Shown: positions 14,397 to 21,422 of the stretch, piece after piece
Position numbering within the stretch: the first letter of the stretch is position 1
How the letters are laid out: the number at the start of each line of letters is the position of its first letter
From: UBA5794 sp964196275
GTDB lineage: Bacteria; Actinomycetota; Acidimicrobiia; Spongiisociales; UBA5794
Assembly: GCA_964196275.1 (NCBI GenBank)
Contig: CAXMSN010000113.1
Location: forward strand, 1-22,701
Length of the DNA stretch: 22,701 nt
Direction of reading: 5' to 3'
Translations under genes and position numbers: made by a program
Notes under the pieces: generated by a model
What the model was told of the DNA's origin: nothing
The model's input: the letters and a program-made list of their open reading frames with translations, nothing else
Database searches by the model: none

Positions 14397-15179
14397 ATGA
14401 TGACCGCAGCAGCATTCTTCGACCTCGACAAGACGATCATCGCTGGATCGTCAGCGCTGGCCTTCAGTCGCCCGCTGTACAAGGCAGGATTCCTTCGAAA
14501 GGGCACGCTGGTACGGCTCGGTATCGCGCAGATCTCCTACATGCTCTTCGGTGCAGACGAGAACAACCTCGAGCGGGCGCGCAACGAGATGCTTGATCTC
14601 GTATCCGGGTGGCACAAGGCAGAGATCGATGCAATCGTCGCCAAGACGCTCGACGAAATCATCGAGCCACTGGTCTTCGCCGAGGCGCTCTTCCTGATCG
14701 ACGAGCACACGAGAGCAGGTCGCACGGTCTACGTTGTTTCGGCGAGTCCCGAGGAGTTCGTGACCCCAATCGCAAAAATGGTCGGCATAGACAACGTGAT
14801 CGCGACCAAGATCCGAACCGACGCCCTAGGGCGGTTCGTTCCCGAACTCGATCAGTACGTCATGGGGGCCGGCAAATCAGATGCGATGAAGGCCGTTGCG
14901 GAACGCGACGGTGTCGACCTCTCCGCATCGTTTGCGTATACCGACAGCTTCACGGACATGCCGATGCTTGAACTGGTCGGCAACCCCGTCGTGGTGAACC
15001 CAGAGAAGGAACTGCGCGATGTTGCCACAGAGAACGAATGGCCGATCCTTGAGTTCCAACGTCCGGTGAGCCTCGGATCCCGCGTGCCCGCACCACCGCC
15101 ACAGGCGTGGATAGCAGTGGCTGCAGGAGCAGCCGCAGCGATCACGGTGTTCGTGCTGACGCGCCGTCGCCGCGGCTGA
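14397..15179 (+). CDS. HAD-IB family phosphatase with C-terminal membrane anchor (Rv3661-like)
   Basis: A 260-residue SerB-like HAD hydrolase. Motif I is FFDLDKT (nucleophile Asp9, Asp11), motif II is VVSAS (Ser115/117), motif III is GAGKSDAM (Lys160) and motif IV is YTDSFTDMPML (Asp183, Asp187). A Pro-rich hinge (about 231-236) leads to a single C-terminal transmembrane helix (about 237-255) and RRRRG, so the enzyme faces the cytoplasm from the membrane. Sequence, including RPVSL..R.PAP before the anchor, and its place divergent from the tad genes match M. tuberculosis Rv3661 as I recall it. Substrate unknown; phosphoserine or a lipid phosphate are options. Start could equally be ATG 14400 (one residue shorter). 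Confidence 0.9.
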   Translation: MMTAAAFFDLDKTIIAGSSALAFSRPLYKAGFLRKGTLVRLGIAQISYMLFGADENNLERARNEMLDLVSGWHKAEIDAIVAKTLDEIIEPLVFAEALFLIDEHTRAGRTVYVVSASPEEFVTPIAKMVGIDNVIATKIRTDALGRFVPELDQYVMGAGKSDAMKAVAERDGVDLSASFAYTDSFTDMPMLELVGNPVVVNPEKELRDVATENEWPILEFQRPVSLGSRVPAPPPQAWIAVAAGAAAAITVFVLTRRRRG

Positions 15180-15204
15180 GTCCGCGGACGACGGACCACT
15201 ATCT

Positions 15205-15350
15205 GTCCCACTTTCAAGGGGGACGGAAGCCGAGCGCAGCGAGGCTTCAGGGGGATGATGCAGGTCAATCGCCAGTCGATCGCTCCAGGGCATTGCCCTC
15301 CAACACCCTCCTAATTCGCTCCGCTCATTCGTCCTCCCTCGCAGGGAGGA
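15205..15350. repeat. 146-bp hairpin-rich repeat, copy A
   Basis: Copy A of a direct repeat that recurs at 15471 with one mismatch in 146 positions. It holds four inverted repeats: GTCCCACTTTCAAGGGGGAC (15205-15224), GAAGCC...GGCTTC (15226-15248), AGGGCATTGCCCT (15287-15299) and GTCCTCCCT-CGC-AGGGAGGAC (15331-15351, a perfect 9-bp stem). It lies 25 nt after the HAD hydrolase stop in a 530-bp convergent gap with no supported gene. Confidence 0.9.
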
Positions 15351-15411
15351 CAGGCGAAGGGAGCCAACCTGGGTCAGCGGTTCACGAAGCGCGGCTTCAC
15401 CTGATTCTGAT

Positions 15412-15706
15412 CGGACTTCGGATATCGGAGAGCGAGCGTCAGCGAGCGGATCGGACTTCGGCCCACATCCGTCCCACTTTCAAGGGGGACGGAAGCCGAG
15501 CGCAGCGAGGCTTCAGGGGGATGATGCAGGTCAATCGCCAGTCGATCGCTCCAGGGCATTGCCCTCCAACACCCTCCTAATTCGCTCCGCTCATTCGTCC
15601 CCCCTCGCAGGGAGGACGAATGAAGGGAGCCGATCTGGGTCTGTGGCTCAAGGAACGCGGCTTTGGCTTTCTGAACAGGTTCCGGACTTCGGATTCCGGA
15701 CTTCGG
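15412..15706. repeat. Scattered CGGACTTCGG decamers
   Basis: CGGACTTCG(G) occurs at 15412-15421, 15452-15461, 15683-15692 and 15697-15706, each next to GATCGGA, GATATC or GATTCC-like words. They flank copy B of the hairpin repeat on both sides. One copy in the other orientation lies at 3165-3174. Function unknown; probably part of the same intergenic repeat family. Confidence 0.55.
15471..15616. repeat. 146-bp hairpin-rich repeat, copy B
   Basis: Copy B, in the same orientation as copy A, offset 266 bp. The only difference (T to C at 15601) breaks one pair of the last stem. Weaker likeness continues past the repeat on both copies (GAAGGGAGCC, TGGGTC, GCGGCTT blocks up to about 15396 and 15663), so the original duplicated unit was nearer 190 bp. 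The rest of the 15180-15709 gap holds four CGGACTTCGG decamers and no gene. Confidence 0.9.
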
Positions 15707-15709
15707 ACC

Positions 15710-17146
15710 TCAGGCCAGGGATCCGTCGTCTGACTTCCGGCTTCCGTCCTCGTCTGCAGCGGCATCAGCCTTGACAGCCTCTTTGGCCGCAACCCCCTCG
15801 GCGCGGGCCGTCTCAATCTTCTCTGTCGTCAGCTTCGGAGCTGCCCAGAAGAACAGGAGGAGAAGAGAGATTCCAGTAAAGAACCAAGGGAGGCGCAAGG
15901 CCATGATCCGATCCATGCCAGCGGCCTCTGCGCCTGAGACCATCAGACCACCGAGCATCAGGCCGATTGGCATCATGCCCCAGGCAAAGAAGCGGTAGAC
16001 GCTATTGACCCGGCCGAGAAGGTGGTCCGGGATGATCGTCTGTCGCAGCGACACGGTGATGACGTTCCACAGCACGGCAGTGATCGTGAACACGCCAAAG
16101 GTCACGGCGACCAGTACCCAATGCGTCGCGAGGCCAATCACGAACATCATCGCGGCTCCACCCAAGAGGGTGATGTACAACGACGGGCCGCTGCCAAGAG
16201 CTGAGCTGATCTTGGGGGCGGCAACCGCTCCGATCACTCCACCGATTGCGCCGGCCATGCCAAGGAGGGCGAACGTGAAGGCATCGACGCCGAGCACCTC
16301 TTGAGAGAACAGGATGAACGTAGCGAACGTCACCGAACCGAGACCGTTCATGAGGCCGAGGATGATCGCCATGGGCCGCAGCAACGGGTGTGCCCACAGC
16401 CACAAGACACCCTCTTTGATCTCTGCCCAGAATCCCTTACGTTCGACCGGCGAAGAGCCTGGCTCCACCCCTGACGCGGTGAAGACACCAGAGAGGGAGA
16501 AGATCAGCATGGCGGCGATGGCGAACGTGCCCATGTCGAACAGGAAGGGAAGCACGAACGCTACTCCGATGAGCAAACTGCCCAGTGGAGGACCGATGAA
16601 CGAGTTTGCCACCATCTCTGCACCCCAGAGACGGCCATTCGCCTTCTCAAGGCCTTCCGGCTCGACGATCGAGGGGAGGATCGTCTGAGCTGAGTTGTCG
16701 AACAGAACCTCGGCCATACCGAACAGAAGCGACGCCACGACAAGCACGACGTACAACGCCATGTTCGAGTCGCCTGACACACCATCCGCTATATCGGACG
16801 CGCTCGGGAGGGAGTCGCTCGATGCAAGGACGGCCAACGCCACGAATCCGGTAAGCACCGTTCGAAACACAGAAGTCCACGACATGATCTTCTTGCGGTC
16901 GAGTCGGTCGGTGATGACACCCGCGGGCAGCGAGAAGACGAGCCAGGGAAGCCTCTGAGCCACCGCGATCAGAGCGATGAGGACCGGATCCCTCGTGATC
17001 GCAGACGCAAGCCACGGATACGCGATCGCGGCCACCCCGTCGCCGATATTCGACACCACGCTTGCGGACCAGAGTGTCCAGTAGTTGCGCCCGAGCCTCA
17101 CCTTCTGTGCCTTGGTGGCCTCAGGGTCCGTTGTGACGTCTGTCAC
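15710..17146 (-). CDS. MFS transporter (MFS_3/drug-exporter type)
   Basis: A 478-residue major facilitator superfamily protein with about 12 membrane helices. The signature between helices 2 and 3 reads AGVITDRLDRKKIM (GxxxDRxxRK). Overall pattern (NYWTLWSASVVSNIGDG, YPWLASAITRDP) is that of the MFS_3 group, which includes enterobactin and macrolide exporters, so proton-driven efflux of a small molecule is likely. A charged Ala/Glu/Asp-rich tail of about 40 residues follows the last helix. The GTG start at 17146 overlaps the stop of the ArsR-type regulator as GTGA, so the two are one operon and the regulator probably controls this exporter. The stop lies at the edge of the repeat-filled gap. 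Confidence 0.88.
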   Translation of the reverse strand: MTDVTTDPEATKAQKVRLGRNYWTLWSASVVSNIGDGVAAIAYPWLASAITRDPVLIALIAVAQRLPWLVFSLPAGVITDRLDRKKIMSWTSVFRTVLTGFVALAVLASSDSLPSASDIADGVSGDSNMALYVVLVVASLLFGMAEVLFDNSAQTILPSIVEPEGLEKANGRLWGAEMVANSFIGPPLGSLLIGVAFVLPFLFDMGTFAIAAMLIFSLSGVFTASGVEPGSSPVERKGFWAEIKEGVLWLWAHPLLRPMAIILGLMNGLGSVTFATFILFSQEVLGVDAFTFALLGMAGAIGGVIGAVAAPKISSALGSGPSLYITLLGGAAMMFVIGLATHWVLVAVTFGVFTITAVLWNVITVSLRQTIIPDHLLGRVNSVYRFFAWGMMPIGLMLGGLMVSGAEAAGMDRIMALRLPWFFTGISLLLLFFWAAPKLTTEKIETARAEGVAAKEAVKADAAADEDGSRKSDDGSLA

Positions 17147-17727
17147 TCAGTGCCACCGTCGGTGAACGCAGGGTGATCCGTCGGGAACACGCCAGCGAGA
17201 AATCCATAGACCGTGTCGCCATCCCGCGGAATCTCAAGGAACTCCTCAGCAAGCGCCTTGATCCGCTCAGCGAACTCCGCGACATGTTCCTCTGGAATCC
17301 TGGCGACTCGTGACGTGAACATCGGGAACGCCGAGTCGGAATCGAAGGCCATGTGCTTGAGGGAGTCGTTCACGAACCACAGTGGATCGTCGGCCTTGGG
17401 TGCCTCACCGAACACGATCGTGCGACCGGTACGCCCGTAGTACTTCTCGGTCATGGCCCGGACCTGGTTCGTCCGAACAACCCTGATGAGCCCGGCGTCC
17501 TCGAGAACCTTCGTGTGATATCCAACCGTGCCCTTCGGCTTGCCAAGTGTCTCCGCGAGCTGGCTCACGGTGGCCGCACGCTCAGACAGAAGATTCAGGA
17601 CATCGGATCGAGTGCTATTCGCTATCGCCTTCAACTGGGCGGAAGACGACAGGACGACCGCGTCCTCGATTTCGTAGTCGAGGGCGTGCGCCTCTCCGGC
17701 TCGCGATGCTTGATCTGGCGCTGTCAC
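17143..17727 (-). CDS. ArsR-type winged-helix transcriptional regulator
   Basis: A 194-residue regulator. Residues about 28-95 form an ArsR/HTH_20 winged helix: LKAIANSTRSDVLNLLS (first helices), ATVSQLAETLG, then the recognition helix GKPKGTVGYHTKVLEDAGL and the wing. No metal-binding CxC motif is seen, so it is not a classic metal sensor; the C-terminal half (about 100-194) probably binds an organic ligand or dimerises. The GTG start has GGAG 5 nt upstream. It leads an operon with the MFS exporter. A consensus promoter and a dyad lie directly upstream, so autoregulation is likely: repression released by the exporter's substrate would be the ordinary logic (inference). Confidence 0.88.
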   Translation of the reverse strand: MTAPDQASRAGEAHALDYEIEDAVVLSSSAQLKAIANSTRSDVLNLLSERAATVSQLAETLGKPKGTVGYHTKVLEDAGLIRVVRTNQVRAMTEKYYGRTGRTIVFGEAPKADDPLWFVNDSLKHMAFDSDSAFPMFTSRVARIPEEHVAEFAERIKALAEEFLEIPRDGDTVYGFLAGVFPTDHPAFTDGGTE

Positions 17728-17740
17728 AGCACTCCGAATT

Positions 17741-17774
17741 GTCGGGATTACACGAATGTACGACTATTCCCGAC
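17741..17774. promoter_or_regulatory. Candidate operator: dyad around the -10 box
   Basis: GTCGGGA (17741-17747) and TCCCGAC (17768-17774) are perfect inverted arms 20 nt apart, flanking the -10 box and start point. A second, smaller dyad, TACA-cgaa-TGTA (17749-17760), is nested inside and includes the -10 box. Either fits a dimeric winged-helix repressor, most likely the ArsR-type protein encoded downstream. Confidence 0.5.
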
Positions 17775-17784
17775 CATTTGTCAA
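17755..17784 (-). promoter_or_regulatory. Promoter of the regulator-exporter operon
   Basis: On the minus strand TTGACA (17784-17779) is a perfect -35 box and TACATT (17760-17755) a good -10 box, 18 nt apart. Transcription should start near 17748, 21 nt before the GTG. The -35 box covers the last codons of the upstream gene (stop at 17764-17766). It is the best housekeeping-type promoter in the window. Confidence 0.75.
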
Positions 17785-18366
17785 GTCCTGTGATTCCTCA
17801 GCATCGTCCGAAGTGGCTTCATCCTGGGCATCGGCGTCGGCGGTTCTGGCATCAGGATCCTCCTCGTTCCTGCCGTCTTCGTCGTCTTCGGCGTCGCCCC
17901 ACGATCCGAACGTCCAGAATGACAACAACACGAGTGCGGCGACCATCGAGACGATGCCCACGATCAGCCAGATGGATCCCGCAGGAAGCCACGGCTCGCT
18001 CGGTAGCGGCCCTTCAACCTCAGATGCGATCACGATCTCATCGACGCCGAGCTCGATCAATGTCGACCCGTCAGACAGCGTGGCTGTCCCGTCCGATTCG
18101 AACGCCTCGAACGCTATCTGCCAGTTCTGAGCCGTCGGCAACTCCACCCATCCGATCCAGGCTCCGTCCGTACCTTCCACAAGTGCCGTGGGAGGTAGCT
18201 CTTCGTAATCTGAGAACGGACGCGCGATAACCGCCACCGCCGACCGCGAGTACTCGACCGTCACTTCAACGGTGAGGCCCTTGGTGTCGTCGATCGCGGT
18301 GGCTGCCGCGGTGCCGAACGGCGACGTGAGCACAACAACGGTGAGGATGGCAAGGAGTGTCGGCAC
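17764..18366 (-). CDS. Secreted, C-terminally membrane-anchored protein of unknown function
   Basis: A 200-residue protein with a signal peptide (about 1-24, ending TAAATA), an outer domain of about 100 residues rich in beta strands (LTVEVTVEYS, AVAVIARPF, GAWIGWVELP), one membrane helix at about 131-151 and a cytoplasmic tail of about 45 residues made almost wholly of Asp, Glu, Ala and polar residues. No cysteine is seen in the outer domain. I do not recognise the family. The start is GTG 18366, with a TACGAT box ending 6 nt before it, so it is probably leaderless. It is divergent from leuC (89 bp between starts) and runs towards the ArsR-type gene, whose -35 box it overlaps. Confidence 0.7.
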   Translation of the reverse strand: MPTLLAILTVVVLTSPFGTAAATAIDDTKGLTVEVTVEYSRSAVAVIARPFSDYEELPPTALVEGTDGAWIGWVELPTAQNWQIAFEAFESDGTATLSDGSTLIELGVDEIVIASEVEGPLPSEPWLPAGSIWLIVGIVSMVAALVLLSFWTFGSWGDAEDDEDGRNEEDPDARTADADAQDEATSDDAEESQDLTNGRE

Positions 18367-18372
18367 GCCAGC

Positions 18373-18378
18373 ATCGTA
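18373..18378 (-). promoter_or_regulatory. Putative -10 box TACGAT of the 18366 gene
   Basis: TACGAT on the minus strand ends 6 nt before the GTG at 18366; a start point 7 nt downstream of the box would fall on the G of GTG. No ribosome site is present. This fits leaderless transcription. Confidence 0.45.
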
Positions 18379-18425
18379 GGGGCGACCGAACGAAACGGGG
18401 GTTCCACGTGGGTCGCCGGCATCAC

Positions 18426-18431
18426 TACCCT
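18426..18431 (+). promoter_or_regulatory. Putative -10 box TACCCT of leuCD
   Basis: TACCCT (TANNNT) lies 24 nt before the leuC ATG; transcription from about 18438 would give a short leader with AGGAGG just before the ATG. There is no room for a leader peptide or attenuator, so leucine control, if any, must act elsewhere. Confidence 0.35.
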
Positions 18432-18455
18432 CGGCTGGCTCAGTCGAGGAGGAGC

Positions 18456-19862
18456 ATGCCCGAACCGAGAACGCTGTTCGACAAGGTCTGGGACAGCCAC
18501 GTCGTCCACCAGGACGAAGGCGATCCTGCCCTCATCTATATCGACCTCCACCTCGTCCACGAGGTGACGTCTCCTCAGGCGTTCGAAGCCATCGGAATCA
18601 GCAACCGGACTGTTCGAAGGCCGGACCTCACCTTGGCGACGATCGACCACGCCGTGCAGACCACGTCGCGTGAGCACGGAATCGACGACCCGATCTCCGC
18701 CAGACAGATCGAGGCGCTCCAGAGGAACACCCGGGAGACGGGGATTCCCTTGTTCGACATCAGCGACAAGAGGCAGGGCATCGTCCATGTCATCGGACCC
18801 GAGCAGGGGGTCACACAGCCCGGCATGACGATCGTGTGCGGTGACTCCCACACCGCGACACATGGCGCCTTCGGAGCGCTCGCATTCGGGATCGGGACGT
18901 CCGAGGTTGAACACGTCCTCGCCACCCAGACACTCCAACAGCGCAAAGCGAAGTCGATGGCCGTGACCGTCAATGGTGAGCTGCCGTTCGGAGTGACCGC
19001 CAAGGACATCATCCTCTCGGTGATCGCCAAGATCGGCACCGCAGGGGGAACGGGCCACGTCATCGAGTATCGGGGGTCTGCGATCGAAGCCCTCTCGATG
19101 GAAGGCCGGATGACCGTCTGCAACATGACGATCGAAGCCGGTGCTCGCGCAGGCATGATCGCCCCGGACGAGACGACGTTCGCGTACCTGAAGGACCGTC
19201 CAATGGCTCCACAGGGTGCCGAATGGGACGAGGCCCTCACCGCATGGCGTGACCTCCACACAGACGAGGGAGCGGTATTCGATATCGAGATCGTCGTCGA
19301 TGCGTCAACGCTCGAGCCGCACGTGTCGTGGGGTACCAACCCAGGTCAGACCCTTCCTGTCTCAGGCGTGGTCCCTTCGCCTGACGATTTCGAGAACGCC
19401 ATCGACCGGGATTCGACCGAGCGAGCCCTCGTCTACATGGACCTTGAGGCGGGAACGTCTATCACCGACATAGAGATCGATCGCGTCTTCATCGGCTCAT
19501 GCACGAACGGCAGGATCGAGGACCTCAGGGAGGCGGCGGCCGTGTTCGCCGGCCACACGATCTCCGATCACGTCACCGGCCTTGTGGTGCCCGGCTCAGG
19601 CCTCGTGAAGGAACAGGCTGAGGCCGAGGGACTCCACGAAGTGTTCGTCGCTGCAGGCCTCGAATGGCGCGAGCCCGGATGCTCGATGTGCCTTGCGATG
19701 AACTCAGACGTGCTGGCTCCGGGCGAGCGGTGCGCCTCGACTTCGAACCGAAACTTCGAGGGGCGCCAAGGACGCGGCTCCCGAACCCACCTTGTGTCAC
19801 CAGCGATGGCCGCCGCCGCGGCAATCAACGGTCACTTTGTCGACGTAAGGGAGATGTCCTGA
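18456..19862 (+). CDS. leuC: 3-isopropylmalate dehydratase large subunit
   Basis: A 468-residue aconitase-family protein, full length (E. coli LeuC is 466). With LeuD it isomerises 2-isopropylmalate to 3-isopropylmalate in leucine synthesis. The three ligands of the [4Fe-4S] cluster are Cys349 (FIGSCTNGRIEDL) and Cys409/Cys412 (EPGCSMCLAMN). CGDSHTATHGAFGALAFGIG, near residue 128, is the substrate-binding stretch typical of the family. The ATG at 18456 is preceded by AGGAGG and gives the usual N-terminus (MPEPRTLFDKVWDSHVV); an in-frame GTG at 18357 would add 33 unrelated residues. Its stop overlaps the start of leuD. Confidence 0.97.
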   Translation: MPEPRTLFDKVWDSHVVHQDEGDPALIYIDLHLVHEVTSPQAFEAIGISNRTVRRPDLTLATIDHAVQTTSREHGIDDPISARQIEALQRNTRETGIPLFDISDKRQGIVHVIGPEQGVTQPGMTIVCGDSHTATHGAFGALAFGIGTSEVEHVLATQTLQQRKAKSMAVTVNGELPFGVTAKDIILSVIAKIGTAGGTGHVIEYRGSAIEALSMEGRMTVCNMTIEAGARAGMIAPDETTFAYLKDRPMAPQGAEWDEALTAWRDLHTDEGAVFDIEIVVDASTLEPHVSWGTNPGQTLPVSGVVPSPDDFENAIDRDSTERALVYMDLEAGTSITDIEIDRVFIGSCTNGRIEDLREAAAVFAGHTISDHVTGLVVPGSGLVKEQAEAEGLHEVFVAAGLEWREPGCSMCLAMNSDVLAPGERCASTSNRNFEGRQGRGSRTHLVSPAMAAAAAINGHFVDVREMS

Positions 19863-20470
19863 TGGAGCCTGTCACCACGATTCGGGGCGTTGCTGCACCT
19901 CTGCCGAGGGCCCATGTCGACACCGATCAGATCATCCCGAAGCAGTTCCTCAAGCGGATCGAGCGGTCGGGATTCGGCGAGTTCCTGTTCTACGACTGGC
20001 GAGCCGATCATGAGGGAGAGCCAGACCCAGCGTTCGTGCTGAACAAGCCCGAGTACGCGAACAGCGTGGTACTGGTGTCCGGCCCGAACTTCGGGTCGGG
20101 GTCATCGAGGGAACACGCACCTTGGGCTCTTGACGATTGGGGATTCAGAGCGATCGTTGCTCCATCGTTTGCGGACATTTTCAAGGGCAATTGCTCGAAG
20201 ATCGGCCTACTCACCGTGGTCCTCACCGAGACGGAAGTCGATCAGTTGATAGCCATCGCCGACATGCCGGGCAATGAAGTCACCGTCGACCTTGAGTTCC
20301 AGACGGTCACCGCCGACGGCTTCAGCGCCTCCTTCGACATCGATCCGTTCGTGAAGCATTGTTTGCTCAACGGCCTCGATCACATCGCTTTGTCCCTCGC
20401 CCACGCCGACGAGATCGATGCGTTCGAATCCGTGCGGCCAAGCTACAACCCCACAGTGACCACGAACTGA
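19862..20470 (+). CDS. leuD: 3-isopropylmalate dehydratase small subunit
   Basis: A 202-residue swivelling domain partner of LeuC, full length (E. coli LeuD is 201). The family marks HVDTDQIIPKQFLKRI (about 18-33) and GPNFGSGSSREHAPWAL (about 74-90, the substrate-binding arginine loop) are present, with FADIFKGNCSKIGLL following. The ATG lies inside the leuC stop (TGATG), with AAGGGAG upstream, so the two subunits are made together. No leuB or leuA is in the window. A weak 5-bp hairpin at 20488-20507 follows the stop. Confidence 0.97.
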   Translation: MEPVTTIRGVAAPLPRAHVDTDQIIPKQFLKRIERSGFGEFLFYDWRADHEGEPDPAFVLNKPEYANSVVLVSGPNFGSGSSREHAPWALDDWGFRAIVAPSFADIFKGNCSKIGLLTVVLTETEVDQLIAIADMPGNEVTVDLEFQTVTADGFSASFDIDPFVKHCLLNGLDHIALSLAHADEIDAFESVRPSYNPTVTTN

Positions 20471-20610
20471 TCGTCCGTTCCCTCCTGCCTCGAGACTGCA
20501 CACGAGGTAACTAGCTACTGCGACCGTTCCGCAACCGCCCCTTGGCATGAACGAGCGCCGCGTATGGTTGAAATGAACGCTGGGCAGCGACTTCGACGAG
20601 AGGGCATCAC

Positions 20611-20964
20611 ATGGATTCGACCCGACTGGCTTGGGGAGGTCGTGTCAGCGGCAGGGATCTCGAGGAACTCCGTTCGGGTGCTGTGGCCTTGGCGATTACG
20701 CTCTTCACCTTGAACGTGATCGACATCTTCATCACGGATTTCAACATCATGCGATTCGGAGCCACCGAAATGAACGCCCTCTTCGCCCCGTTGCTGGACA
20801 CACCATGGGCCGTCGCCCTGAAGGTCGGCATCCCCATCGTGATAGTCATCCTGGCGACGGGCGTGAGGTCGCTCCGGGCACTGACGGCCCTCCAAGTAGC
20901 GGTCGCGATCTACATGGCCGTCGTCATCATCGGCGTGGGACAGGCTGTCATCGCATCCGTGTGA
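20611..20964 (+). CDS. Small membrane protein, DUF5658-like
   Basis: A 117-residue protein with three membrane helices at about 24-44, 66-84 and 92-113. The first loop has the words NVIDIFITDFNIMRFGATEMNAL and ALKVGIP, close to the pattern of DUF5658 proteins (Asp in the first helix, GA-E-N before the second, Lys-Gly at its start). Function is unknown for the family. The ATG has GAGAGGG at 8 nt. TATGGT at 20563 with TTGGCA 15 nt before it is a possible, short-spaced promoter. It starts 140 bp after leuD and might be read through from it. Confidence 0.75.
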   Translation: MDSTRLAWGGRVSGRDLEELRSGAVALAITLFTLNVIDIFITDFNIMRFGATEMNALFAPLLDTPWAVALKVGIPIVIVILATGVRSLRALTALQVAVAIYMAVVIIGVGQAVIASV

Positions 20965-21016
20965 GACACCGAGACAACACCTGAGCATCGGGATCAGCCG
21001 TACGATGGTTCCATCG

Positions 21017-21388
21017 ATGGCGAAACAGACGCACACGCGGCAGGAACAGGCCAAGGCGATCATCGCCGGCAAGGCTCGGGAGATGGCGTCCGAGATGCTC
21101 GGTCGCCGGGCGACCACAGGGTCAGACTTCTCTGAGGCCCTGACTGTCGAGCGAATCGACTTGGTGGCCGAGATCCGAGATCATGAGGAACTCATGGGAC
21201 TCGGACGAACACATGCGGGTCCGAAGAACGGTCTCTACGTTCTCTTCAGGAATGGCTCCTACACGGTGTACCAGCAGCACGACGGCGTGCCGTACGAGGT
21301 GTTCGCCGATCTCGACTTCGATGGTGCGCGTGACGCCGCGATCGACTGCCTCGTGATGATGAACGGCATACCGTTCAGGATCGGGTGA
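21017..21388 (+). CDS. Hypothetical protein, unknown function
   Basis: A 123-residue soluble protein I do not recognise. The first 30 residues are a basic, helical stretch (MAKQTHTRQEQAKAIIAGK); the rest looks like a small alpha/beta domain with strands NGLYVLFRNGSYTVYQQ and YEVFADLDFDGARDAAIDC, ending in FRIG. The pattern of a strand-rich sheet followed by one helix recalls small immunity or sensor domains, but this is no more than a shape likeness. ATG 21017 was chosen over ATG 21005, because TACGAT at 21001-21006, a likely -10 box, covers the earlier codon. Codon use is like that of its neighbours. Confidence 0.65.
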   Translation: MAKQTHTRQEQAKAIIAGKAREMASEMLGRRATTGSDFSEALTVERIDLVAEIRDHEELMGLGRTHAGPKNGLYVLFRNGSYTVYQQHDGVPYEVFADLDFDGARDAAIDCLVMMNGIPFRIG

Positions 21389-21422
21389 GGAAGACTGCCT
21401 CACGGCACTCCCTGCATCTCGG

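Noticed and set aside
15180..15709. A possible CRISPR array or attachment site in the repeat region
   Set aside because: There are only two long units with unlike spacing, no short regular repeats and no cas or integrase genes. No tRNA end was seen.
15177..15816. Short frames in both repeat copies giving the same peptide (MPWSDRLAIDLHHPPEASLR)
   Set aside because: The identity comes from the DNA repeat. There is no ribosome site, and the two frames diverge after the repeat, so coding is not supported.
18379..18455. A leucine attenuator or leader peptide before leuC
   Set aside because: The predicted leader is under 20 nt and has no run of leucine codons or terminator-antiterminator pair.
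18261..19259. A 332-codon minus-strand frame opposite leuC
   Set aside because: It is a shadow of leuC, whose identity is certain; composition is untypical of proteins.
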